This document shows, piece after piece, positions 1 to 7,876 of a stretch of 64,000 nucleotides of DNA. The stretch comes from Aliikangiella sp. G2MR2-5 (GTDB taxonomy: Bacteria; Pseudomonadota; Gammaproteobacteria; Enterobacterales; Kangiellaceae): contig NZ_JADPQF010000002.1 of NCBI RefSeq assembly GCF_015687155.1, forward strand, positions 620,001 through 684,000. The letters are read 5' to 3'. The translations under genes and the position numbers were made by a program. The notes beneath the pieces were generated by a model. It searched no databases and was not told the DNA's origin. It was given only the letters and a program-made list of their open reading frames with translations. Numbering within the stretch: the first letter of the stretch is position 1; each line of letters begins with the position of its first letter.

Positions 1-2
1 AC

Positions 3-737
3 TGGAATGAAAAGCTTTTTAGTTTTAAAACTACGCGAGATCAAAGCTTACGCTTCCGCAATGGAGAGTTCGTGATGGTTGGTCTTCCTGGAGACAGCAA
101 ACCTGTTTTAAGAGCCTATAGCATTGCTAGCGCCAATCACGAAGAATACCTTGAATTTTTTAGTATCAAAGTACCCAATGGAAAACTAACTTCAAGGCTT
201 CAGTTTATAAAACCCGGAGATGAAATATTTGTAAGCCGCAAACCCACAGGTACGCTGGTAACCGATGACCTGCGACCCGGTAAACATTTATATTTGCTCG
301 CTACAGGCACCGGACTAGCGCCGTTTTTAAGCATTATCTACGATCCTGAAGTCTATTCTCGCTTCGATAAGATTGTACTTTTCCATGGCGTACGCAATAT
401 CGATGATCTTGCTTATCGCAATCTCCTGGAAAATCAATTGTCAGCTCACCCTTATCTTGGTGAATTAGCCAAGGACAAGCTAATCTACTACCCATCTGTC
501 ACCAGAGAAAAATTTATCAATCAGGGAAGAATCACTGACTTAATTACTTCTGGACAATTAGCTAGCGATATAGGCCTCCCCCAACTCAATCCACAAACAG
601 ATCGCGTAATGATTTGTGGTAGTCCAGGCATGCTGGAAGATACTCGTAAACTCCTCAACCAAATGGGCTTTGAGATTAGTCCACATATGGGTGTTCAAGG
701 AGACTATGTGATAGAGCGAGCTTTCGCTGAATGCTAA
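3..737 (+). CDS. fpr: Ferredoxin--NADP+ reductase, 5' end cut by window
   Basis: FAD-dependent enzyme moving electrons between NADP(H) and ferredoxin or flavodoxin in the cytosol. The frame is open to the first bases of the window (it begins W-N-E-K-L-F-S-F), so the GTG at 72 is internal and about 20-30 N-terminal residues lie outside. Visible family marks are the FAD-binding RAYSIAS, the KPTGTLV stretch, the NADP-site GTGLAPFLS, the MICGSPGML motif and the C-terminal YVIERAF ending typical of the Azotobacter/Pseudomonas subclass. The stop overlaps the stop of the convergent next gene by 4 bp and I see no T-rich terminator. Identification is firm; physiological partner (redox stress or biosynthesis) is inferred from the family. 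Confidence 0.93.
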   Translation, partial: WNEKLFSFKTTRDQSLRFRNGEFVMVGLPGDSKPVLRAYSIASANHEEYLEFFSIKVPNGKLTSRLQFIKPGDEIFVSRKPTGTLVTDDLRPGKHLYLLATGTGLAPFLSIIYDPEVYSRFDKIVLFHGVRNIDDLAYRNLLENQLSAHPYLGELAKDKLIYYPSVTREKFINQGRITDLITSGQLASDIGLPQLNPQTDRVMICGSPGMLEDTRKLLNQMGFEISPHMGVQGDYVIERAFAEC

Positions 738-1246
738 AATGAAGGCTTCTTACCTGAATTAGAATTAACCGGTTTCAATATCAGATCTTTGTCTACAGAA
801 TCATTCGCGTCAAGTTTATGCTGAGCAACTTCATAGGCCTCTAGTAAATTTTTTGCTCTCGTTTTTTCTGCTTCGGTTGGAATTTTGTAACCTCTTGGAT
901 AATCCCAACCATATCCCCAACGAAAACTCGTTGGCCAAAAAGGAGAGCCACCGACTCTGACTCCTGCTAACATCAGTTTTGCAATCTGCTTTTCACCTAC
1001 TTGTTCAACACATTGTTTTAGTTCCTCATCCGCTTTTTTTCGCTGCTGATAACTACCTCCAAGCCAGTAGGCTTTATCATGGGCAACGCAGCACTCAAGC
1101 CAGAGCTTTCTATGTTTGATTGTTCCGTCAGGAAACGAAGAACAGCCATCACTGGTAAAGGGTTTTAGATTACTTTTTTCATTAGCATTTGCTAAAGAAC
1201 AATGCACAAGCAGGAATAGAACTGAAACTATATTTATTGTCTTCAC
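734..1246 (-). CDS. Secreted phospholipase A2-fold-like protein (CCxxHD motif)
   Basis: 170 residues beginning with a signal peptide (hydrophobic residues 5-17, likely cleavage after ANA). The mature part has C52-C53-V-A-H56-D57, the layout of the phospholipase A2 active-site helix in which His is catalytic and Asp binds calcium, followed by Y60 and a Cys in the next helix. An earlier SDGCSSFPDG stretch could form the calcium loop. This suggests a small periplasmic or secreted disulfide-bonded PLA2-like fold; catalytic activity is inference. GTG start. The start overlaps the stop of the upstream nitrobindin-like gene as GTGA, so the two are translationally coupled. The 3' end overlaps fpr tail to tail. 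Confidence 0.6.
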   Translation of the reverse strand: MKTINIVSVLFLLVHCSLANANEKSNLKPFTSDGCSSFPDGTIKHRKLWLECCVAHDKAYWLGGSYQQRKKADEELKQCVEQVGEKQIAKLMLAGVRVGGSPFWPTSFRWGYGWDYPRGYKIPTEAEKTRAKNLLEAYEVAQHKLDANDSVDKDLILKPVNSNSGKKPSF

Positions 1247-1794
1247 ATTATTTTCTTTAGTGTGTGTTTATCGGTATGCTCAAATTCTCTATCGTATATA
1301 TCTAAAGTCATTGATTGACGGTAAGTTAGGCTATCTCCTTCCACCGACATCTCAAAAAGGTAAGAACGCGTCTTCGCGTTTTCCTGCATAAACATAGACT
1401 CAGATATACCTGTTTCGTGATCCGCTTTGAGAGAGCAAATCATCTTTTCCGATGAAAAATTCAGCTCTCCTGAAGCGACAATGGCAATTCCGCGAGGAAT
1501 GCTAAAAGACTTTATCAACTGCCTGTTTTCACTGTCCCAGGAATAATAACCACTTTCCTGGTGAATCAATTTTTCATCATCTATTCGATGCACTGTTTGC
1601 CTATATTCAACAACAACCAACTCTTGTGTCTCAGCATTATCTAGGTCTCCTGCACGGCGAAAAGTCAAAATTTCACGGTAGTTGTTGATCTCCTTACCAT
1701 CTTCTTCTGGAGAAACATCAATCCCGCTGCAACCTTGCCACTCGCCAACAAGACAGGCTAATGGACCATAATCAATCTGCTCTAGACTAGTCAT
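1243..1794 (-). CDS. Nitrobindin-like heme-binding beta-barrel protein
   Basis: 183-residue soluble protein without signal peptide. The N-terminus (LACLVGEWQGCSGIDVSPEE) matches the opening of the nitrobindin/THAP4-like beta-barrel family (G-x-W-x-G-x-G, then a small loop), and alternating strands follow throughout. The C-terminal stretch around EHTDKHTLKK carries histidines at the position where nitrobindins place the proximal heme ligand; which one binds is not certain. Members bind ferric heme and react with nitric oxide or peroxynitrite. First gene of a two-gene unit with the PLA2-like protein (4 bp overlap). Function is a family inference; a plain lipocalin-type carrier is the alternative. 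Confidence 0.6.
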   Translation of the reverse strand: MTSLEQIDYGPLACLVGEWQGCSGIDVSPEEDGKEINNYREILTFRRAGDLDNAETQELVVVEYRQTVHRIDDEKLIHQESGYYSWDSENRQLIKSFSIPRGIAIVASGELNFSSEKMICSLKADHETGISESMFMQENAKTRSYLFEMSVEGDSLTYRQSMTLDIYDREFEHTDKHTLKKIM

Positions 1795-1943
1795 TTTACT
1801 CCGCCATCGATATTTTGTAGTGTTGTGGATGATAGTGCTAAGGAAGTAAACAATAAATTATATTCAAACTTGTACTTCAAGCTAGAATATTTAACTATAA
1901 CACAGGTTAACTTAAGATTTTACAAAGGTAAATGGACTAGCTA

Positions 1944-4277
1944 GTGGAAATTATTAAACGTCTTGCATCCGGTATTATTGCTGTCGCTATGGCTATCGCA
2001 GGCTGGTACCTTAGCGGAAATGGCTTTGCACAGATAAAACACCTGCAACAAGTAGAGCGTCTGCCAAAAACTTTGATTACCACAACTTTACCGGGTGAAG
2101 CCAAACTCGAAGTAGAAGTTTCAAAAAGTCAGAATACCATTTCCAGTGAGCATTTCAGAGTGCCGAGTGTTTATTATCGTGTTGAATATGAAATTCAAAA
2201 AACCGACTCAGAAGGAAAACGATATTGGGATACCCAGTACATTCATGAAAAGTCGATAGACTTTCTAGCAAAGGATACTAGCGGTTCCATTATGATAAAG
2301 GCTAACAGTCAGGCGGATCAAAAGCTCAAATTTTCCCTGCCGTTAAGTAATCGCCAAACCTATGGAAATGAGCGCTATTCAGAATGGAGGATTGAGCCTG
2401 GTGATACACTATTTATTCTTGGCTATTTAAATAAAACCAATGAAAATCACTATCTAAATTTTCCTGAGCAAGGACAATACATTCCACTGATATCAAAATT
2501 TACTGAAGAAGAAGAAAGATCTGACATAGGAATCGCACTAATTTTGCAAATTTGTGGCGGCATTACCTTAATTGCATTAGCTGCTTTTTTTATCAATGTA
2601 GCATTATCAAATCATCGAATCATTGCATTTTTAGTGATCTTGACCTTTGCAGTACTAATACCAATCACACATTTTGGCGTCACGACTTTATATGAAGACA
2701 TTGTCAATGCGGGGCAACAGCTGGAGAAAAAACAGGAAGCAACAATAATACGCATCAGTAAACTTCTCGGTTATCAAAGTTCGACACTATTACCCTCTGA
2801 TATTCAAGCATTTCTATCAAGATCACCGCTCGATGTTTCATCAGAAGTCGAGCAGCAGATTAATCACCTGCTGGTTAATCATGGCTATGAGCAACGACAT
2901 TTTATTAAGCAGTTGAAAAGCTTTCCTAGCAATATCATTGCCTGGTTTTATTCTGTCGAAATTAGTCCAATCGAACCTTATCTCAACGATAACCAAAGAC
3001 GCCTATTGGAAGCGAAATATTTGGCATCGAAAAGCACGACTACCATTGGAATAATGCCTTATATCGTAGGAATCTTAGGCTTGATAATAAGCGCTGTTCT
3101 CACCTGGTTGGCTTTTCGGCTGATAAGACTAAAACGTCATATCGAAAATATTCCAACGTCTAAATCTTCAGGTTTGATGATAGGACTTTCCGAATTGAAA
3201 GGACGGGTAAAACCTATCTCTGAGTCTAATCACCTAACCAGCCCCTTAACCTCCAGTCGTTGCGTCTGGTTCCACTACATTGTCGAAGAGCGACGTGGAA
3301 GCGGAAAAAATGCTAAGTGGGTGACCATTGAAGATAGAGAGGAAGCTATACCCTTCAAATGTAAAGACGCCTGGGGCGAAGTTAAAGTAAATCCGAAAGA
3401 TGCCGAACTGATTAGCAAGCATCATTCCTCAAGAAGAAATGGAAGACTAAGATATAGAGAGAAAGTCATTCGTCTGGAAGATAAAATTTATCTGCTCGGT
3501 GAAGCAAGAATTGATCATGAAAAAGGGGACCAGTTAGAGATTCGAGGAAATAATAAAAACACACCTTTTTTGATAACAAACCTGACGGAAAGGGCGATAA
3601 TGATGCGCAAGGCTCATTTTGGAATGGGAACCCTGACGATCGCGTTCAGCTCACTGTTGTTCAGTTGTCTGTTTTATTTGGGAATTAATGGTAGTTTTTC
3701 TCCACTGGATTATTTTATCTCTGCCGCCATAGCACCAATTTATATGTCATTTATAATACTGACACTCCACTACAACGACCTTGTATTTTTGAAACAAAGG
3801 GTAACTCGTAATCGCTCCAACATCGATGTATCTCTTCAAAAACGTGCTCACCTTATTCCAAACCTTGAGAAAATAATTAAGAAATATTTGAGTCATGAGA
3901 GAGCTTTACTCGAGAAAATTGTTAAGCTCAGAAAAGATAGAAAACGCCCAGAATCGATATTGGAAATCGATCAGAGAGTCTCTCAGGAACAACCAGTGTT
4001 TGCCAATATTTTAGCGCTTGCAGAAAATACTCCAGAGCTTAAGGCGAATAAACTCAATATAAAACTAATGAATCAACTTGTCGATTTGGAAAATGAAATA
4101 TCCTTAACGCGAGAATCATTTAATGATGCGGTAACCTATTACAATACAAGAATTTCTTCGATTCCGGATGTGATACTGGCAAGGATTTTTCGGTTTTTAC
4201 CGATATCTCTTTTACGTTTTGAGCCCCAAAAACTTAAGCGATTTGAATTGAAATTTGACAAAGAATCGGACAAATAA
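1944..4277 (+). CDS. Large membrane protein: GIDE-like repeats fused to a LemA domain
   Basis: 777 residues, GTG start (the ATG at 1932 is followed at once by a stop). Membrane segments lie near residues 8-25, 195-245 (two), 370-395 and 555-605 (two). Two stretches, about 40-165 and 405-545, share a pattern (charged beta-rich, PSVYYRVEY / SRCVWFHYIVEE, then a W-x-T or W-V-T-I line) resembling the GIDE domain of MULAN-type proteins. The C-terminus from about 615 is a LemA domain: YNDLVFLKQRV, then R-A-H-L-I-P-N-L-E-K and the S-H-E-R-A-L-L-E-K helix. Normal LemA proteins are about 200 residues, so this is a multi-module form. Role unknown; envelope stress or membrane remodelling is a guess. Followed by a strong terminator. 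Confidence 0.72.
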   Translation: MEIIKRLASGIIAVAMAIAGWYLSGNGFAQIKHLQQVERLPKTLITTTLPGEAKLEVEVSKSQNTISSEHFRVPSVYYRVEYEIQKTDSEGKRYWDTQYIHEKSIDFLAKDTSGSIMIKANSQADQKLKFSLPLSNRQTYGNERYSEWRIEPGDTLFILGYLNKTNENHYLNFPEQGQYIPLISKFTEEEERSDIGIALILQICGGITLIALAAFFINVALSNHRIIAFLVILTFAVLIPITHFGVTTLYEDIVNAGQQLEKKQEATIIRISKLLGYQSSTLLPSDIQAFLSRSPLDVSSEVEQQINHLLVNHGYEQRHFIKQLKSFPSNIIAWFYSVEISPIEPYLNDNQRRLLEAKYLASKSTTTIGIMPYIVGILGLIISAVLTWLAFRLIRLKRHIENIPTSKSSGLMIGLSELKGRVKPISESNHLTSPLTSSRCVWFHYIVEERRGSGKNAKWVTIEDREEAIPFKCKDAWGEVKVNPKDAELISKHHSSRRNGRLRYREKVIRLEDKIYLLGEARIDHEKGDQLEIRGNNKNTPFLITNLTERAIMMRKAHFGMGTLTIAFSSLLFSCLFYLGINGSFSPLDYFISAAIAPIYMSFIILTLHYNDLVFLKQRVTRNRSNIDVSLQKRAHLIPNLEKIIKKYLSHERALLEKIVKLRKDRKRPESILEIDQRVSQEQPVFANILALAENTPELKANKLNIKLMNQLVDLENEISLTRESFNDAVTYYNTRISSIPDVILARIFRFLPISLLRFEPQKLKRFELKFDKESDK

Positions 4278-4278
4278 G

Positions 4279-4713
4279 CTAACTTGAATGGTCAATGACT
4301 ATTTTCCATTGACCATTGATTTTTTTCCAATAGAGAGTAAAGAAACCTTGTGGGCTATCATTTTCTCTTTTCAGCATCCATTTACCGAGAACAAAAGCAG
4401 TCGTATTCTCGACATCAACATCGAGAATCGTAAACTTTAGTTTCCCCATAAACTCTTTAGTCGGATAAGATTTTTGATAATTTTCAAGGGTTGTTTTCCA
4501 TCCCTTTTTAATGCCATTCTTCCCAATAAACTGAAGTTTGTCAGATTGCCAGTATCCCTTCATAAATCCGACCAGGTCACCATGATTCCATGCCCTTTCC
4601 TGATCTAACATAATTTGACGGATTAATTTGGATTCTTGCAATTCATCAGCAAAGCAACTTGGTAATACAAAAACCAACAAGAGGAAGATAATACAGATTT
4701 TTGAAATTTTCAT
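4279..4713 (-). CDS. Secreted SnoaL/DUF4440-like (NTF2-fold) protein
   Basis: 144 residues with a signal peptide or lipoprotein-like N-terminus (hydrophobic 6-18, then SCFADE; the Cys at about 20 could be lipidated but the box is imperfect). The rest follows the DUF4440/SnoaL-like NTF2 fold: RQIMLDQERAWNHGD, a FMKGYW helix, GWKTTLENYQKSYP and a C-terminal FTLYWKKINGQWKIVID strand pair. Such proteins are small ligand-binding or putative isomerase-like folds; no substrate can be read here. The 3' codons double as the terminator of the convergent LemA-fusion gene. Four bases separate it from the upstream minus-strand gene, so co-transcription is likely. Confidence 0.7.
   Translation of the reverse strand: MKISKICIIFLLLVFVLPSCFADELQESKLIRQIMLDQERAWNHGDLVGFMKGYWQSDKLQFIGKNGIKKGWKTTLENYQKSYPTKEFMGKLKFTILDVDVENTTAFVLGKWMLKRENDSPQGFFTLYWKKINGQWKIVIDHSS
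4287..4327 (+). terminator. Intrinsic terminator of the LemA-fusion gene
   Basis: Perfect 11-bp inverted repeat AATGGTCAATG (4287-4297) and CATTGACCATT (4307-4317) with a 9-nt loop, then GA and eight T (4320-4327). It starts 10 nt after the plus-strand stop and lies inside the last codons of the convergent minus-strand gene. Confidence 0.85.
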
Positions 4714-4717
4714 TTTT

Positions 4718-5059
4718 TTAGTCTATTGAAAGCTTATTTAACTTGTATTCCTGGATAATTTTTTCAGCTAATAGCAATAGCGGTGAGGATGACTCCGGAT
4801 CTGCCGATTGGGATAATCTTACTTCAATTATTTTTTCTCGCTTCTTAGAATCATCGAACAGTAAAAATAGCGAATTATCCTGATCATCCTCAAAAACACC
4901 ACAACCAGCAAACAGGTCGAGGTATCTAAATTCTCCGGAATTTACAAACGGTGCTAACGCGTCAAAAATTTGGTCGGTTAATCTAATATGATAAGAAAAA
5001 AGTGACCACCCATCTTGAGGTATCAGCCTGAAATTTTTAAATTCACTAACATTTTTCAA
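4718..5059 (-). CDS. Hypothetical protein downstream of formate dehydrogenase
   Basis: 113 residues, TTG start (no ATG in the open frame before an upstream stop at 5090-5092). Acidic, with a central stretch RYLDLFAGCGVFEDD and a helical C-terminus rich in Leu (SSPLLLLAEKIIQEYKL). I do not recognise a family; it is not the small FdsD delta subunit by pattern. It lies 83 bp after fdsA on the same strand and directly before the DUF4440 gene, so it may be read through from the formate dehydrogenase operon, but that is inference. Confidence 0.5.
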   Translation of the reverse strand: MKNVSEFKNFRLIPQDGWSLFSYHIRLTDQIFDALAPFVNSGEFRYLDLFAGCGVFEDDQDNSLFLLFDDSKKREKIIEVRLSQSADPESSSPLLLLAEKIIQEYKLNKLSID

Positions 5060-5142
5060 ATGAACAACACCAATATTTTGTTCGTTAATCTATACCTTCC
5101 ATATAAAGCAGCTATTCGAAGCAATTAGCTACTTAGAATTAC

Positions 5143-7854
5143 CTAAGCTGCCTCGAAATCAACAGCTACGACCTTATATTCAGGACATAGGGTTTCAAGA
5201 TCACACTCATCACTAGTAATTTTGTTTACCATGAGCTCTGGAAAATGAAATGTAGTAAATAATACTCCGGGCTTAACTTTTTCACTGATCATAGCTTTTA
5301 AGTTAACTTCACCTCGAGTTGAAAATAACCTGACCACGGATTGGTCACTGATGCTTTTCTTCATTGCATCTTGAGGATTAATTAGTAAGAGATCTTCACC
5401 AACGATATCCTTATTACCCGTTCGCCGAGTCATAGTTCCACAGTTATAGTGCTCAAGAATTCTGGATGTCGTTAAAATAAATGGAAAACTTTCGGCATGA
5501 TTCTCAAGCTCTTTTGACTCTTCAAAATCAAAGTAATAAAATTTCCCAAGTCCGCGCTTAAAAGTTTCGGTATGTAATATCTGAGTGTCGGTACCATCTG
5601 CCTGTACTGGCCACTGCTTGCCCTGCTCTCCAAGTTCAAGCCAGCGAATGCCTTCAAAAAATGGCACGATCTGAGAAATTTCTTCAAGCATGGTTTCTGG
5701 ATCATAATCTGCTTGTGAATAGCCCAGACGATTCATCATATCGACAATTATTTGACCATCAACCTTGCTACCGGCAATCGGTTTAACAGCAGCTCTCACT
5801 GCCTGGACGCGTCGCTCGCCATTAGTGAAAGTACCGGATTTTTCCAAAAATGAAGTGCCGGGCAATACCACATCGGCCAACTTAGCAGTCTCACTCATAA
5901 ATATTTCCTGAACCACCAGAAAGTCTAGATTTTCAAGACTTTGTACGACATGTTTTGTATTAGGATCAGTTTGAGCGACATCTTCTCCCATAATCCACAT
6001 AGCTTTGAGTGTTCCTGCTTGAGCAGCATTAAACATTTGGGGAATTTTCAATCCTGCTTCAGATGGAACCGGCACACCATATTTTTCTGAGTAATACTTT
6101 TGCCATTTCGGATCATCTACCGGCATATAACCTGCTCCCTGATGAGGCTGACATCCCATATCAGCAGCACCCTGCACATTATTTTGCCCGCGTAATGGAT
6201 TAACCCCAACCCCTTCTCGTCCAATATTACCAGTCATCATTGCGAGATCAGCGATACACATGACAGTTCTTGAGCCTTGTGAGTGTTCTGTTACACCGAG
6301 CCCATGAAAGCTCATCGCTCCGCGAGCAGACGCATAAGCTATAGCAGCTTCTCTAACTAGTTCACGCTTGACGCCAGAAATACTTTCCATATGGTCGATA
6401 TCAAGGGAAAGAATGGATTTTTTATAGTCACTCCAGCTCTCAGTGCGAGTATCAACAAAAGTTTGATCGACCAGTCCAGCCTCAATAATGTAATAGGCCA
6501 TCATATTGAGTACAGCTACATTAGTTCCCGGTCTTAACTGTAAATGATAGGTCGCATATCTTGCGACTTCTGTTTTAACCGGATCGATGACAATTGATGG
6601 CATTCCTTTCATTAATTTTTGTTTAATTTTGGCGCCAGTAACGGGGTGTGCGGATGTCGGATTGGCACCAATAACCATAATGAAGTCAGTTTTATCAAGA
6701 TCGGCGATTGAATTTGTTGCTGCACCAGTACCAAAACTCTGTTGCATTCCATGAGCAGTTGGGGAGTGACAAACACGGGCACAGCAATCAATATTATTGG
6801 TACCGATTACCGCGCGCATTAATTTTTGCATCAAATAATTCTCTTCATTTGGACATCTTGAAGATGAAATACCGGCAATCGCATCAGGACCGAAATCATT
6901 CTTGATCTGAGTTAATTTAGTCACAATGAGATCATAAGCTTCGTCCCAGCTAGCTTCAACAAATTCTCCCTGCTTCTTAATAAGCGGGCGGGTTAATCGA
7001 TCAGGATGATTATAAAATCGCCAGGCGTATCGACCTTTCAGGCAAGTGTGCCCTGAATTAACTTCGGCATTATTTGGAGCAGTAATTGACAAAATTTCAT
7101 TGTTCTTTACGGCAACTTCAAGATTACAGCCTACGCCACAATAAGAGCAAATGGTTCGAACTTTCTCGCTTGTCTGGTTCGATTTACTCTGGAAAACATC
7201 ACTTATCGCGGCTGTTGGACAGGTCTGCGCACAAGCTCCGCAGGAAACACAAGCCGAGTCATCGAATGAAAAATCTGCACCTTTTATAATTTTGCTGTCA
7301 AACCCTCGCCCCTGAATACCTAGCACAAACTCTCCCTGAATTTCATCGCAGGCTCTGACGCAGCGATAGCAATTAATACACTTTGACAAATCGCTACGCA
7401 TATAAGGGTGAGAAAGATCTTTTTCATAGTGACTATGGTCAGCCGCATTCTTATAGCGTACTTCACGAATACCCACCTCTGCGGCAACATCCTGTAATTC
7501 ACAGTTACCATTCGACTCGCACGTCAGGCAATCCAGCGGGTGATCGGTTAATACCAGCTCGACGATGTTTTTTCTGAGTTTTTGCACCGAAGACGACTGG
7601 GTTTGAATATGCATACCTTCAGCGATTGGCGTGTGACACGACGCCATAGTTTTACTTGGACCATCGGCCTGCAATGCGACATCGACCGAACAAACTCGGC
7701 AAGCACCGAAGGCGTCCAGCCGTGAATCATCACATAATGTTGGAATTCTGATCCGGTTGCGATTGGCAAACTGTAATATGGTTTCACCCGCTTCTATTTG
7801 ATAAGGGTGGCCGTCGATAAATGCGATTTTATTTAATTGCGGATTATTGGTCAT
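5143..7854 (-). CDS. fdsA: NAD-dependent formate dehydrogenase, molybdenum (alpha) subunit
   Basis: 903-residue catalytic subunit oxidising formate to CO2 at a bis-MGD molybdenum centre. Order: [2Fe-2S] domain (C41, C52, C55, C73), His-Cys cluster motif HPLDCLTCESNGNC, two 4Fe-4S ferredoxin motifs (CINCYRCVRAC, CVSCGACAQTC), then the molybdopterin domain with its own 4Fe-4S motif CSYCGVGC...CLKGR. The active-site ligand is C362 in ARVCHSP, where E. coli FdhF has selenocysteine, so no SECIS is needed. The C-terminal dinucleotide-binding domain ends near ECDLETLCPEYK. Soluble and cytosolic, no twin-arginine signal. Lies 22 bp downstream of the beta subunit in one operon. Confidence 0.95.
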   Translation of the reverse strand: MTNNPQLNKIAFIDGHPYQIEAGETILQFANRNRIRIPTLCDDSRLDAFGACRVCSVDVALQADGPSKTMASCHTPIAEGMHIQTQSSSVQKLRKNIVELVLTDHPLDCLTCESNGNCELQDVAAEVGIREVRYKNAADHSHYEKDLSHPYMRSDLSKCINCYRCVRACDEIQGEFVLGIQGRGFDSKIIKGADFSFDDSACVSCGACAQTCPTAAISDVFQSKSNQTSEKVRTICSYCGVGCNLEVAVKNNEILSITAPNNAEVNSGHTCLKGRYAWRFYNHPDRLTRPLIKKQGEFVEASWDEAYDLIVTKLTQIKNDFGPDAIAGISSSRCPNEENYLMQKLMRAVIGTNNIDCCARVCHSPTAHGMQQSFGTGAATNSIADLDKTDFIMVIGANPTSAHPVTGAKIKQKLMKGMPSIVIDPVKTEVARYATYHLQLRPGTNVAVLNMMAYYIIEAGLVDQTFVDTRTESWSDYKKSILSLDIDHMESISGVKRELVREAAIAYASARGAMSFHGLGVTEHSQGSRTVMCIADLAMMTGNIGREGVGVNPLRGQNNVQGAADMGCQPHQGAGYMPVDDPKWQKYYSEKYGVPVPSEAGLKIPQMFNAAQAGTLKAMWIMGEDVAQTDPNTKHVVQSLENLDFLVVQEIFMSETAKLADVVLPGTSFLEKSGTFTNGERRVQAVRAAVKPIAGSKVDGQIIVDMMNRLGYSQADYDPETMLEEISQIVPFFEGIRWLELGEQGKQWPVQADGTDTQILHTETFKRGLGKFYYFDFEESKELENHAESFPFILTTSRILEHYNCGTMTRRTGNKDIVGEDLLLINPQDAMKKSISDQSVVRLFSTRGEVNLKAMISEKVKPGVLFTTFHFPELMVNKITSDECDLETLCPEYKVVAVDFEAA

Positions 7855-7876
7855 GGTTCTAATTCAGTAGCGATTG

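Noticed and set aside
1116-1391. Plus-strand frame of 91 codons
   Set aside because: Antisense to the PLA2-like and nitrobindin-like genes, no ribosome site; shadow.
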